Positions 17,960 to 25,903 of a stretch of DNA of 64,000 nt are shown one piece after another. The translations under genes were made by a program, and so were the position numbers. The stretch's first letter is position 1. Each line of letters opens with the position of its first letter. The stretch lies in NCBI GenBank assembly GCA_024235635.1, contig JACKMA010000004.1, positions 1-64,000 of the forward strand. The letters run 5' to 3'. The stretch comes from Zoogloeaceae bacterium. Its GTDB lineage: Bacteria > Pseudomonadota > Gammaproteobacteria > Burkholderiales > Rhodocyclaceae. The notes under the pieces are model-generated. The model saw only the letters and a list, made by a program, of their open reading frames with translations. It was not told the origin of the DNA and did no database searches.

Positions 17960-18688
17960 ATGCGCGCCATCGTCACAGGGCATTCCCGCGGACTCGGCGC
18001 CGCGATCTGTGCGGCATTGCTGGAGGATGGTGCGACCGTGCTCGCGCTTTCACGGAAGGGCAACGCGGCGCTTGCCGAGCGCCATGGTGAGCGGCTCAGG
18101 GAGATACCGATCGACCTCGCCGATACCGGGCAGTTGATTGCGCTGACGACAGCAGGCGACTGGCATGGCTTTCTCGGCGGGAGCACCCCCGCCTTTCTGG
18201 TGAACAACGCCGGCGACCTGGGACCGGTCGCTGCAATCGGGCGTCAGGGTGGCAGCGAGATCGGCCGTGCGGTCGCCATCAATGTGACCGCCGCATTGAT
18301 CTTGGGCGACGCCTTCGTCGCGGCTACCGAAGCCGCCACCGACCGTCGCCTGCTCCATGTCTCGAGCGGTGCCGCGAGGTCCGCCTACGCCGGATGGAGC
18401 GTCTATTGCGCGTCCAAGGCGGCCCTCGATCACCATGCCCGCGCGGTGGAACGCGACCGGGTACCGGGACTCCGCGCCGCCAGCGTCGCACCGGGCGTCA
18501 TCGACACCGACATGCAGGCCGTGGTCCGTTCTTCGACGGCGGATGACTTTCCGGCAATCGATCGGTTTCGCGCCCTGCACCGCGACGGTCAGTTGCAGTC
18601 GCCCTCCGCGACCGCGCGCCGGCTGGTCGACTACCTGCAGTCGCCGTCGTTCGGCGCACAGGCGACTGCCGATCTCCGTGATCTGTAG
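17960..18688 (+). CDS. short-chain dehydrogenase/reductase (SDR)
   Basis: 242-aa classical SDR oxidoreductase with the nucleotide-binding TGHSRGLG (residues 6-13), VNNAGDLGP (about 84-92), and catalytic YCASK following Ser in VSSGA. The C-terminal PGVIDTDMQA loop is also family-typical. The arrangement most resembles sepiapterin- or benzil-reductase-like SDRs, but the substrate cannot be read from the sequence. The ATG at 17960 has AGGAG about 7 nt upstream. It sits 108 nt behind fliN on the same strand; no flagellar role is known for this family. Confidence 0.9.
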   Translation: MRAIVTGHSRGLGAAICAALLEDGATVLALSRKGNAALAERHGERLREIPIDLADTGQLIALTTAGDWHGFLGGSTPAFLVNNAGDLGPVAAIGRQGGSEIGRAVAINVTAALILGDAFVAATEAATDRRLLHVSSGAARSAYAGWSVYCASKAALDHHARAVERDRVPGLRAASVAPGVIDTDMQAVVRSSTADDFPAIDRFRALHRDGQLQSPSATARRLVDYLQSPSFGAQATADLRDL

Positions 18689-18783
18689 CGCGCGCCGGCA
18701 CCCCTAGACAACGCAATCGACGCGCGTCGGGCGGATGCCACCGGAACGCCGCGGAGGCCGACAGGTATCGCGAGGCGGATGGG

Positions 18784-19128
18784 CTAACCGGCCTTGCCGT
18801 GGGTGCCGAGCAACTGGTCGATGGCGCGCTCGACCCTGCCATTGGGCTGGCGCTGCAACCACACGCTGGTGCGGCCGACCAGCGGTCGCAGGCGCTCACC
18901 ATCGAGCGTCGGCTTGCCGAGTTCCAGGAACAGCCTGGAGGCGTCCTGGTGAATCTCGGAGTCCTTGTCTGCCAACACCATGCAGACCATCGCGAGCGAC
19001 ATCATGTCGGTGAGGTGATCGTCGCAAAACCAGGGCTGACCGACGGCTTCGAGCGCAATCAGCGCCGGCAGTTCGGTCTTGACCTGATCCTTGATCCCGA
19101 GCGGAAGCAGCTTCTTGCGTTTCCTCAT
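18784..19128 (-). CDS. small conserved-looking protein of unknown function
   Basis: 114-aa soluble protein not recognised. It begins with a basic stretch (MRKRKKLLPLGIKDQ), then helical segments (ELPALIALEAVGQPWF, a DDHLTDMMSLAMVCMVL segment) and ends RAIDQLLGTHGKAG. It is read against its neighbours, facing the SDR gene and diverging from the mscS-like gene. A FliA-type promoter lies immediately upstream, with the predicted start site almost at the ATG, so the mRNA may be leaderless and flagellum-regulated. Codon use looks normal for the window and the frame beats the overlapping ones in composition. Confidence 0.7.
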   Translation of the reverse strand: MRKRKKLLPLGIKDQVKTELPALIALEAVGQPWFCDDHLTDMMSLAMVCMVLADKDSEIHQDASRLFLELGKPTLDGERLRPLVGRTSVWLQRQPNGRVERAIDQLLGTHGKAG

Positions 19129-19134
19129 GCCATC

Positions 19135-19161
19135 TTGACGGCCCCTGACGATCGACCTTTA
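19135..19161 (-). promoter_or_regulatory. candidate FliA (sigma-28) promoter
   Basis: On the minus strand TAAAGGTC, 11 nt, GCCGTCAA: 6 of 8 matches at each box to TAAAGTTT-N11-GCCGATAA with exact spacing. It points at the unknown gene starting at 19128; the predicted transcription start is within a base or two of that ATG. Confidence 0.5.
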
Positions 19162-19254
19162 GCGCAATCGGACGGCGTTGCAATCGACCACCGTGATCGC
19201 CGTCGCCGGCGGATGGCGCTATCCTGCGATTCGCACATCGAGAGTGAGCCGGCC

Positions 19255-20127
19255 ATGAATATCGCGGACTTTGCGATCGACCCGCAAATGCTGATGCGAT
19301 TCGCACTGACGCTGTTCGTGATTGTCGCGGTCACCGTCGCCAGACGCATCGTGGTGCACCGCCTGACGCCCGGCGAGACCGTGCTGACCCCGCAGAAGCG
19401 CCGCCAGATCTTTTACGTCCGCACCGGGTTCAACACCATGCTGGCACTCGGCGTGCTGATGATCTGGCTGGGTCTGCTGCAGAACCTGTTGTTGTCGCTG
19501 ACCGCAGTGACGGTGGCGCTGGTCGTCGCCACCAAGGAACTGCTGATGTGCATCAGCGGCTTTGCGCTGCGTACCGGTGCCAACAGCTTTTCGGTCGGCG
19601 ACTGGATCCGGGTCGACGGCATCCGCGGAGAAGTCACCGACTTCAACCTGCTCAGCACCAGTATGCTCGAACTCGGCGCAAGCAATGGCGGATTGAACTA
19701 CACCGGCCATCGCATCGTGCTGCCCAACAGCATCTTTCTGACGCGTCCGGTGCGTAACGAACGAGTGCTGCGACACTTCGTGCTGCATTCGTTCGACATC
19801 GTCGTCGATCCCGTCCCCGAAGCCGCCGGCGCGCTCGACTGGCTCAATCGCTACTGCCAAGCGCGATTCGCAGGCTTCGAGGGTGAAGCGCGGCGGCTGA
19901 GTGCGAGCATCGACCGCAAACTCGGCGTCGATCTGCCGGGCCCGGAGCCGGTCGTCAGCCTGCATACCAACGACAGCGCGAAACTCGCCTTCCGGGTAAC
20001 CTTGTTCTGCCCACATGTCCGCGCCGAGGATCTTCAGCGCGACATCACTTGTGCGCTGCTCGATCGGCTGAACGCGCTGGCAGACAAGGATCCGGTCCGG
20101 ACCGTGGCTGTGCGGCACCCGGCCTGA
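19255..20127 (+). CDS. MscS-family mechanosensitive channel-like protein
   Basis: 290-aa membrane protein. Helices at about 12-30 (FALTLFVIVAVTVARRIVV), 62-84 (TMLALGVLMIWLGLLQNLLL) and 86-110 precede the MscS beta domain, recognised by FSVGDWIRVDGIRGEVTDFN and IVLPNSIFLTRPVRN. The pore-helix glycine/alanine pattern of MscS is relaxed (VALVVATKELLMCISGFALR), so gating properties are uncertain. The start is the ATG at 19255; the long upstream open frame is Arg/Gln-rich and antisense to the unknown gene. The gene lies 128 nt before fliO. Confidence 0.9.
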   Translation: MNIADFAIDPQMLMRFALTLFVIVAVTVARRIVVHRLTPGETVLTPQKRRQIFYVRTGFNTMLALGVLMIWLGLLQNLLLSLTAVTVALVVATKELLMCISGFALRTGANSFSVGDWIRVDGIRGEVTDFNLLSTSMLELGASNGGLNYTGHRIVLPNSIFLTRPVRNERVLRHFVLHSFDIVVDPVPEAAGALDWLNRYCQARFAGFEGEARRLSASIDRKLGVDLPGPEPVVSLHTNDSAKLAFRVTLFCPHVRAEDLQRDITCALLDRLNALADKDPVRTVAVRHPA

Positions 20128-20177
20128 AACTTCCCGCGGCCCCGAATCCGCCGCGAAAGCCCGAAATGAGCGCGTCT

Positions 20178-20207
20178 TTGCCGCCTAATTGCGGCAAGGA
20201 TTGCCGA
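20178..20207. repeat. overlapping inverted repeats upstream of fliO
   Basis: TTGCCGC (20178-20184) and GCGGCAA (20191-20197) form a 7-bp inverted repeat. The right arm also pairs with the next bases as GCGGCA-N5-TGCCGA (20191-20207), the same pattern as at 8876 and 33312. It is 48 nt ahead of the fliO start, a likely place for a regulator site or promoter. Confidence 0.45.
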
Positions 20208-20255
20208 TCGCCCACGGTAACTTGGCGATGTCCGCCACTGTATCCGGGTCCTTCC

Positions 20256-20660
20256 GTGCGAGTTGCCCATATCGCGCCCTTGCTGCTCGTTCCCGCACCG
20301 ACCGCTGCCGCCGAAGGGCTGTCGCTCGCAGGCTCGGTCGCCCAGATGATCCTGGGCCTCGGCCTGGTGCTCGCCCTGCTGTTCGGTGCCCTGCTGCTGA
20401 TCAAGCGCCTGTCGTTGCCCAGGGGGCCGGCCGCGTCGAGCCTCCGGGTCGTCGGCGCGGCCGCGGTCGGACCGCGAGAGCGCGTCGTGCTGGTCGAGGT
20501 CGGTGACAAGGTGTTGGTACTCGGCGTGGCTCAGGGGCAGGTCGAGAGCCTCCACACCTTCGACGCGGCGGATTTTCCGAGCGAATCGCCGCAGGCATCG
20601 CCCGAGGCCGCCCCGGCCAGCTTCGCCGATCGGCTGCAGCGAATGATGGAGCGGCGCTGA
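20256..20660 (+). CDS. fliO: flagellar biosynthetic protein FliO
   Basis: 134-aa small membrane protein needed for assembly of the FliP export gate. The start is placed at GTG 20256; the open frame further upstream overlaps the mscS-like gene and lacks coding character. One membrane helix follows a short N-terminal segment: SVAQMILGLGLVLALLFGAL (about 24-48). The cytoplasmic part has the FliO pattern SLRVVGAAAVGPRERVVLVE and VGDKVLVLGVAQGQVESLH. It is followed 2 nt later by fliP. Confidence 0.92.
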   Translation: MRVAHIAPLLLVPAPTAAAEGLSLAGSVAQMILGLGLVLALLFGALLLIKRLSLPRGPAASSLRVVGAAAVGPRERVVLVEVGDKVLVLGVAQGQVESLHTFDAADFPSESPQASPEAAPASFADRLQRMMERR

Positions 20661-20662
20661 CG

Positions 20663-21403
20663 ATGCACATGCGCCGGCTTTCCGCGCTGGTCCTGCTTGC
20701 GGCGCTGCCGGCGGCAGATGCCCTCGCACAGTCGATGCCGGCCCTCACCAGCTCACCGACCGCAGACGGTGGCACCAGCTACAGCCTTACCGTCCAGACC
20801 CTGGTCCTGCTGACGCTGTTGTCGTTCATTCCGGCGGCCGTGCTGATGATGACTTGCTTCACCCGGATCATCATCGTCTTCTCGCTGCTGCGTCAGGCAA
20901 TGGGAACCCAGACGTCTCCGCCCAATCAGGTGCTGCTCGGGCTCAGCCTGTTCCTGACTTTCTTCGTCATGGCGCCGGTCGCTGAGCGTGTGTATACGAA
21001 TGCCTATCTGCCGCTGGCCGAGAACGCGATCGGGCTGGAGGAGGCTTTGACCCGGGCCAGCGTCCCGGTCAAGGCGTTCATGCTCGATCAGGTCCGCGAG
21101 CCCGACCTCGAACTGTTTGCATCGCTTTCGCGCGCAGACCCGGTAGACAAGGCTGAAGACCTACCTTTGCGGGTGGTGATTCCTGCCTTCGTCACGTCCG
21201 AACTGAAGACCGCGTTTCAAATCGGATTCATCGTCTTCCTGCCCTTCCTGATCATCGACATGGTGGTTGCCTCGGTGCTGATGTCGATGGGCATGATGAT
21301 GATGAGCCCGGTCATCGTGTCGCTTCCGTTCAAGATCATGCTGTTCGTGCTGGTGGACGGCTGGACGCTGCTGGTCGGCTCGCTGGTGCGTAGTTTCGGA
21401 TGA
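20663..21403 (+). CDS. fliP: flagellar export gate protein FliP
   Basis: 246-aa core gate subunit. A signal-peptide-like N-terminus (LSALVLLAALPAADALAQ, cut about residue 23) precedes four membrane segments. Signatures are visible: FTRIIIVFSLLRQAMGTQ, PPNQVLLGLSLFLTFFVMAP, VVIPAFVTSELKTAFQIGF and MSMGMMMMSPVIVSLPFK. All are standard for FliP. Confidence 0.97.
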   Translation: MHMRRLSALVLLAALPAADALAQSMPALTSSPTADGGTSYSLTVQTLVLLTLLSFIPAAVLMMTCFTRIIIVFSLLRQAMGTQTSPPNQVLLGLSLFLTFFVMAPVAERVYTNAYLPLAENAIGLEEALTRASVPVKAFMLDQVREPDLELFASLSRADPVDKAEDLPLRVVIPAFVTSELKTAFQIGFIVFLPFLIIDMVVASVLMSMGMMMMSPVIVSLPFKIMLFVLVDGWTLLVGSLVRSFG

Positions 21404-21422
21404 AGCAGAAGGGGATGGCGCC

Positions 21423-21692
21423 ATGACTCCGACCACTGTCATCGATCTCGGCCGCCAGGCGGTCGAACTGACCCTGCTGGTGTCGGCCCCGCTGTTCCTC
21501 GCAGCATTGGCCACCGGCCTGCTGGTCAGCATCTTTCAGGCTGCAACCCAGATCAACGAAATGACGCTGACCTTCGTGCCGAAGCTGGTCGCGATCTTCG
21601 TCACGCTGGTGGTGATGGGGCCGTGGATGATCACGCACATCACCGATTTCATTCGTCGCCTCTACGGTTCGATTCCCGGCATGATCGGCTAG
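21423..21692 (+). CDS. fliQ: flagellar export gate protein FliQ
   Basis: 89-aa two-helix protein of the export gate. Hydrophobic helices at about 16-38 (LLVSAPLFLAALATGLLVSI) and 52-73 flank the conserved FQAATQINEMTLTFVPK. It lies 19 nt after fliP and 14 nt before fliR. Confidence 0.97.
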   Translation: MTPTTVIDLGRQAVELTLLVSAPLFLAALATGLLVSIFQAATQINEMTLTFVPKLVAIFVTLVVMGPWMITHITDFIRRLYGSIPGMIG

Positions 21693-21706
21693 CCGATCGG
21701 CACTGC

Positions 21707-22489
21707 ATGCTGACCGTCACCGACGCTCAACTCGATGCCTGGCTGGCGGCACTGATGTTCCCGCTGGTTCGCATTCTGGGCATGGTCAGCTCGGCGCCGT
21801 TGTTTGGCAATCGCGGCGTCTCGATCCGGGTCCGCGTGGCGATCGGCCTCGGCATTGCCGTCGCCGTGCTGCCGGCACTGCCACCGATGCCGCCGGTGGC
21901 GCCGGCATCCGGCGTCGGCCTGGCGATCATGGCGCAACAGTTCCTGATCGGCGCGGCGATCGCAGTCATGATGCGGATCGTGTTTGCCGCGGTCGATGTC
22001 GCCGGCGAATTGGTCGGCCTGCAGATGGGACTGTCCTTCGCAGCCTTCTTCGATCCCGATTCGGGCGGACGAACGGCTGTGGTCGCCGAGTTCATGGGCC
22101 TGATCACCAGCCTGCTGTTCCTGGCGCTGAATGGTCACCTGTTGCTGGTGGACGTGGTCATTCGAAGCTTCGAATGGCTGCCGGTCAGCGCGACGCCACT
22201 GCACGGTGACGGCTGGATGTCGGCGGTTCGCTTCGGCACGACCCTGTTTGCAGCCGGACTGCTGCTGGCCATGCCGATCATGGCGACCCTGCTCGTCGTC
22301 AATATCGCCATGGGCGTGCTGACTCGGGCAGCACCGCAGCTCAACCTCTTCGCGATCGGTTTCCCGGTGACCCTGGGCACCGGCTTCCTGGTGCTGATGC
22401 TGTCGATGGAAGCGTTCGCGCCGGCGATGCGGCACTTCTTCGATCGTGGATTCGACTCGGTCGGTCAGTTGCTTCAAGCGCTCCACTGA
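21707..22489 (+). CDS. fliR: flagellar export gate protein FliR
   Basis: 260-aa polytopic gate protein. The ATG at 21707 gives the normal N-terminus; typical segments include RILGMVSSAPLFGNRGVSIR, GELVGLQMGLSFAAFFDP and APQLNLFAIGFPVTLGTGF. In many gammaproteobacteria flhB and flhA come next. Here the gene ends 16 nt from a convergent minus-strand gene, so flhBA must be elsewhere. Confidence 0.97.
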   Translation: MLTVTDAQLDAWLAALMFPLVRILGMVSSAPLFGNRGVSIRVRVAIGLGIAVAVLPALPPMPPVAPASGVGLAIMAQQFLIGAAIAVMMRIVFAAVDVAGELVGLQMGLSFAAFFDPDSGGRTAVVAEFMGLITSLLFLALNGHLLLVDVVIRSFEWLPVSATPLHGDGWMSAVRFGTTLFAAGLLLAMPIMATLLVVNIAMGVLTRAAPQLNLFAIGFPVTLGTGFLVLMLSMEAFAPAMRHFFDRGFDSVGQLLQALH

Positions 22490-22505
22490 GCGCGGTCGAA
22501 CGTGC

Positions 22506-22889
22506 CTAGAAGCCGCCGAAGCTCGACGAGCTGAAGAAGCGCAGCTCGGCGTCGACATAGCGCCGCCCGACGAACCAGCCGGAACGCACGCCTTCTTCGT
22601 AGTGAAGCAATTCGTAGCCGGCCCGGCCCTCGGCACGGAGCTGTTGCTTCGCCCAGCGATGGACGATCAATCGAGCGCTGCCGTCGTCGCCCGTATGAAG
22701 GCGATCCAGGTGCAGGTGCAAGCGATGGCGCCCGCCACCGAGATCTTCGTGCTCGAGCGACCATGCCCCGGTCGGCAGGCTCGATTCCGCGAGCGGGCGC
22801 TCCGGGTTGCCGGTCGATTCGCCATGCTCGAATTCGGCGGCGGAAGCCGTCAGCGACGCGACAACAAGCAGGATGGACCAGTGGCGCAT
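22506..22889 (-). CDS. small exported protein downstream of flgL, unknown function
   Basis: 127-aa protein not recognised. A short signal peptide (HWSILLVVASLTASAAEF, cut near residue 18) predicts export to the periplasm or beyond. The mature part is rich in His, Arg and Glu (GGGRHRLHLHLDRLH) and ends with an aromatic/serine tail (DAELRFFSSSSFGGF). No cysteine is present. Its ATG shares one base with the flgL stop (TGATG), so it is almost certainly translated from the flgKL mRNA. A role at the hook-filament junction or in periplasmic quality control is possible but unproven. Confidence 0.75.
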   Translation of the reverse strand: MRHWSILLVVASLTASAAEFEHGESTGNPERPLAESSLPTGAWSLEHEDLGGGRHRLHLHLDRLHTGDDGSARLIVHRWAKQQLRAEGRAGYELLHYEEGVRSGWFVGRRYVDAELRFFSSSSFGGF

Positions 22890-23797
22890 CAGTTCAGGAA
22901 ATTGAACAGCGACAGATTGGCGACCCGCAGGAAGGACTGCTGTGCCGCCTGCAGGAAGGTCTGCTCCAGGGTCAGGTCGCTGATCGCCTCGGCGTAGTCC
23001 ACATCCTGAAGTCGCGAGATCGCCTGCGCATATTGGAGGTCCAGGTCGCCGGAAACGTTCTCCAGCGCTTCGACCTCATTGACCCGCGACCCGATCGATG
23101 CCTGCACCCGCAGGATGTTGTCGAAGGACGAATCGAGTTCGGTCAGTGCCGTGCTGACCGCCGCCGGCATCGACGCCAGCGGATCCTCGAGGTCGGTGAT
23201 GAAGTTCGAGATCACGCTGAACAGGTCCTCGGTCGATCCGGGCACCTTCATGAAGACCTCGTCGCCGCTGTTGGACACCGGCAGCACCCGCGACGTCGAC
23301 ACCTGCATCGTGCGCTCGCCCTGGTCGCCCTGGTAGGTCACGCCGGACAGCCCGCCCGCGAACGGCTGGGTGTCGCCCTTGAAGCCTGAAAATACATACT
23401 CGCCCTTGCCGTCCTGGCTGTTGGCCAGCGACAGCAAGGCATCGAAGCGCGCCCGCAGGTCGATCGCCACGGCGTCTCGTTCGGACTGGCTGAAGGTACC
23501 GTTGCCGGCGGCGACGACCTGATCGCGCACGTAGCCGAGGATGTCCTTGACGCCCTCGAGCTTGTTCTCGACCAGTCCCAGCGCTTCCTTGGCGTAGCCC
23601 TGGTTGAGTTGGAACTGATTGTTCACGCTCTTCGATTGCGACACTTCGAGGGCGCGTGCAGTGGCGATCGGATCATCCGACGGCTTCACGGCACGGCGTC
23701 CGGTGGCAACCTGCTGCTGCAGAGATAACAGCTTGGTCTGCTGGTCCTGGATGCTGCCGACGGCGGTATCGTGAATCAGCGCGGTACTCACTCTCAT
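22889..23797 (-). CDS. flgL: hook-filament junction protein FlgL (HAP3)
   Basis: 302-aa junction protein between hook and filament, a flagellin relative. The N-terminal helix (RVSTALIHDTAVGSIQDQQT; KLLSLQQQVATGRRAVKPSD, with DDPIATARALE) and the C-terminal helix (EAISDLTLEQTFLQAAQQSF) are typical. It lies 18 nt behind flgK and shares the flgK promoter. Confidence 0.97.
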   Translation of the reverse strand: MRVSTALIHDTAVGSIQDQQTKLLSLQQQVATGRRAVKPSDDPIATARALEVSQSKSVNNQFQLNQGYAKEALGLVENKLEGVKDILGYVRDQVVAAGNGTFSQSERDAVAIDLRARFDALLSLANSQDGKGEYVFSGFKGDTQPFAGGLSGVTYQGDQGERTMQVSTSRVLPVSNSGDEVFMKVPGSTEDLFSVISNFITDLEDPLASMPAAVSTALTELDSSFDNILRVQASIGSRVNEVEALENVSGDLDLQYAQAISRLQDVDYAEAISDLTLEQTFLQAAQQSFLRVANLSLFNFLN

Positions 23798-23815
23798 GAT
23801 CTGTTGCTCCTGCGC

Positions 23816-25828
23816 TTACTGCGCGATCGACAGGATTTCGTCGAACAGGCGACCGGCGATCTGCATCACGCGCGCAGACGCCTGATAGGCCTGCTGGTAG
23901 CGCACCAGATTCGCTGCTTCCTCGTCCAGGTTGACGCCGGACAGGGCTTCGCGCGACGCGTTTGCCTGGTCGAGCAGTTTTTGTTGGGCCTGTTCCCCGA
24001 CCTGCACCTCACGCGCCTTGCTGCCAACATCGGCGACGAGTTGCGAATAGACGGACTGAAAGGTCGCCGTCGCGGTACCTGCTACCGGCGAACCGCCGGC
24101 ATCGCGCCGCACCAGTAGCGACTTGTTGAACTGCAGGGCACCGAGGGCGACCATGTTGCGACTGTCCGAAACCCCGATGTCGCCACCGCCCTGGTTCGGC
24201 GACAGCGTAAACGTGTCGCCGTTGGCCGGAACACCGCCGATGCGGAACTCGACGTCGAACGACGAGCCACTGCTGTTGACGGTGAGGGTGAAGGTCTTGC
24301 CGGCGGAGTCGGTCGCCGGATCGAATGCCAGACTGGCCGGCGTGAACGTCAGGCCGGTTCCGGTCGGCGCCAGCACATTGGTCCCGGCATTGAAGCTCAA
24401 GGTGATGTCGCTGAAGTCCGGCTTGTTGTCGGTCGGCGTGCCATCCATGTTGCCGATGCGGGTTGCGCGAACATCGGACATCACCGCGGTACCGGCATTG
24501 GTCAGCGTCGTGTTGCCGACCACCGGATCCGCCGCTGCCACCAGTCGCGTGTCGCGGATCGCCAAGGCGATGTCGCGCGCCACGTTGCGCGTCGGCTGCA
24601 GCAGGAATTCGTCACCGTCGGTCAGCGAGGCAGGCGGCCCGAGGGTGACGCTGAGGCCGACGTCGGCGGCACTCACGGCCTGACCGTCGGAGCGGCGGGT
24701 CAGCACGTAGCCGTCGGCGGCACCCGAATCGACCGTCAGCAGATACTCGTCGGCCGTCAGATTCGCTGCGCCCGCCGGGTCGAAGGCAACCGTCACGTCA
24801 CTGGTGGCGCCGTCGATGCCCTTGACCGTCGGAACCAGATTGGTGAAGAAATCACCGCCAAAGGCACCGTCGAGATCGATGCCGAGGCGATGCTGTTCGT
24901 TGAAGGCCACGCCGAGACCGGCGGCGATCAGGCCGAGCTGGTTCTGGGCGGGATCGAGCGCCTCACGCCGAAATGCCAGGGCGCCACCGAGTTGGCCGCC
25001 ACCGAGAAGACCTTCCGGAAACACGATGAGGCCACCCGACGGCGTGGTCATGCCGATGGCCAGCCGCGCCGGATCGTCCGGTGCCGGAAACGCCGAAAAC
25101 GTTGCCGCCTCGCCACCGATCACCAGTGCCTGTCCCGAGCCGACGAACACCGATACCGAGCCGTTCGACTCCTCGACCGCGCTTACCCGGACGAAGCGAT
25201 TGAGTTGGCGCAGCAGGTCGTTGCGCTGATCGAGCAGGTCGTTGGCCGGAAGGCTGGGGCCACCGACCTGGGCAGCGGTAATGTGAGCGTTCAGGGCAGC
25301 AATTTCTTCGGCCAGCGAGTTGATCTGGTCGACCGAGCCGGCGATCACGTCTTCGTTGCTTGCCCGCACCTGATCGATGCGTCCGTTGATCGCCTGGAAG
25401 CGCGAGATCATGGCTTCCGCCGAGGACAGCAGCGACTGGCGGGCCGGGACGTTGGACGGGTTGGCGGCGACGTCTTGCACACCCTTGAAGAATTCCTCGA
25501 GCGCGCCGGAAAGACTCACCGCCGGATCGGCCAGGAGATTGTCCAGTTCGCCGATCTGGCCCGAGTAGGTCTCGAGTTCGGCACGTCGGGTATCGGCGCC
25601 GAGCACCTGGTTTTCAAGGTATTGGTTGTAGGCTCGCTTGACCGTGTCGACACGGGTTCCGGTACCGAAGAATCCGCCACCCGAGAACACCGGATCCTGG
25701 GTGCTTTGGACGATGCTCTGGCGGCTGTAGCCAGGCGTCCCAGCGTTCGAGATGTTGTGGCCGGTCGTCACCAGCCCGGATTGGGCGGCATTGAGTCCGG
25801 TGATTCCGATGTTGAGCAGACTGGCCAT
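23816..25828 (-). CDS. flgK: hook-filament junction protein FlgK (HAP1)
   Basis: 670-aa junction protein. The N-terminal rod/hook signature (LLNIGITGLNAAQSGLVTTG; HNISNAGTPGYSRQS) and the C-terminal helix (VNLDEEAANLVRYQQAYQAS, ARVMQIAGRLFDEIL) frame a long Thr/Gly/Asp-rich surface domain. It is longer than enteric FlgK (about 550 aa), as often seen in pseudomonads and relatives. It is preceded by its own sigma-54 promoter 40 nt upstream. Confidence 0.97.
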   Translation of the reverse strand: MASLLNIGITGLNAAQSGLVTTGHNISNAGTPGYSRQSIVQSTQDPVFSGGGFFGTGTRVDTVKRAYNQYLENQVLGADTRRAELETYSGQIGELDNLLADPAVSLSGALEEFFKGVQDVAANPSNVPARQSLLSSAEAMISRFQAINGRIDQVRASNEDVIAGSVDQINSLAEEIAALNAHITAAQVGGPSLPANDLLDQRNDLLRQLNRFVRVSAVEESNGSVSVFVGSGQALVIGGEAATFSAFPAPDDPARLAIGMTTPSGGLIVFPEGLLGGGQLGGALAFRREALDPAQNQLGLIAAGLGVAFNEQHRLGIDLDGAFGGDFFTNLVPTVKGIDGATSDVTVAFDPAGAANLTADEYLLTVDSGAADGYVLTRRSDGQAVSAADVGLSVTLGPPASLTDGDEFLLQPTRNVARDIALAIRDTRLVAAADPVVGNTTLTNAGTAVMSDVRATRIGNMDGTPTDNKPDFSDITLSFNAGTNVLAPTGTGLTFTPASLAFDPATDSAGKTFTLTVNSSGSSFDVEFRIGGVPANGDTFTLSPNQGGGDIGVSDSRNMVALGALQFNKSLLVRRDAGGSPVAGTATATFQSVYSQLVADVGSKAREVQVGEQAQQKLLDQANASREALSGVNLDEEAANLVRYQQAYQASARVMQIAGRLFDEILSIAQ

Positions 25829-25866
25829 GGTTTTCCCTAGCGACAGGTGTTGTTACGTCCCCCTGA

Positions 25867-25882
25867 TGCAAAACCTTTGCCA
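25867..25882 (-). promoter_or_regulatory. sigma-54 (-24/-12) promoter of flgKL
   Basis: Minus strand reads TGGCAAAGGTTTTGCA: TGGCA and TTGCA boxes with GG and GC 10 nt apart. It lies in the 75-nt gap between flgJ and flgK; predicted start site near 25855, about 27 nt before the flgK ATG. Confidence 0.9.
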
Positions 25883-25903
25883 GCTCTGCGCACCGCCGTG
25901 AGA

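Noticed and set aside
18718..18729. 12-nt perfect palindrome between SDR gene and the unknown gene
   Set aside because: Short, all-GC alternating sequence expected by chance here; no T-run or loop to act as terminator.
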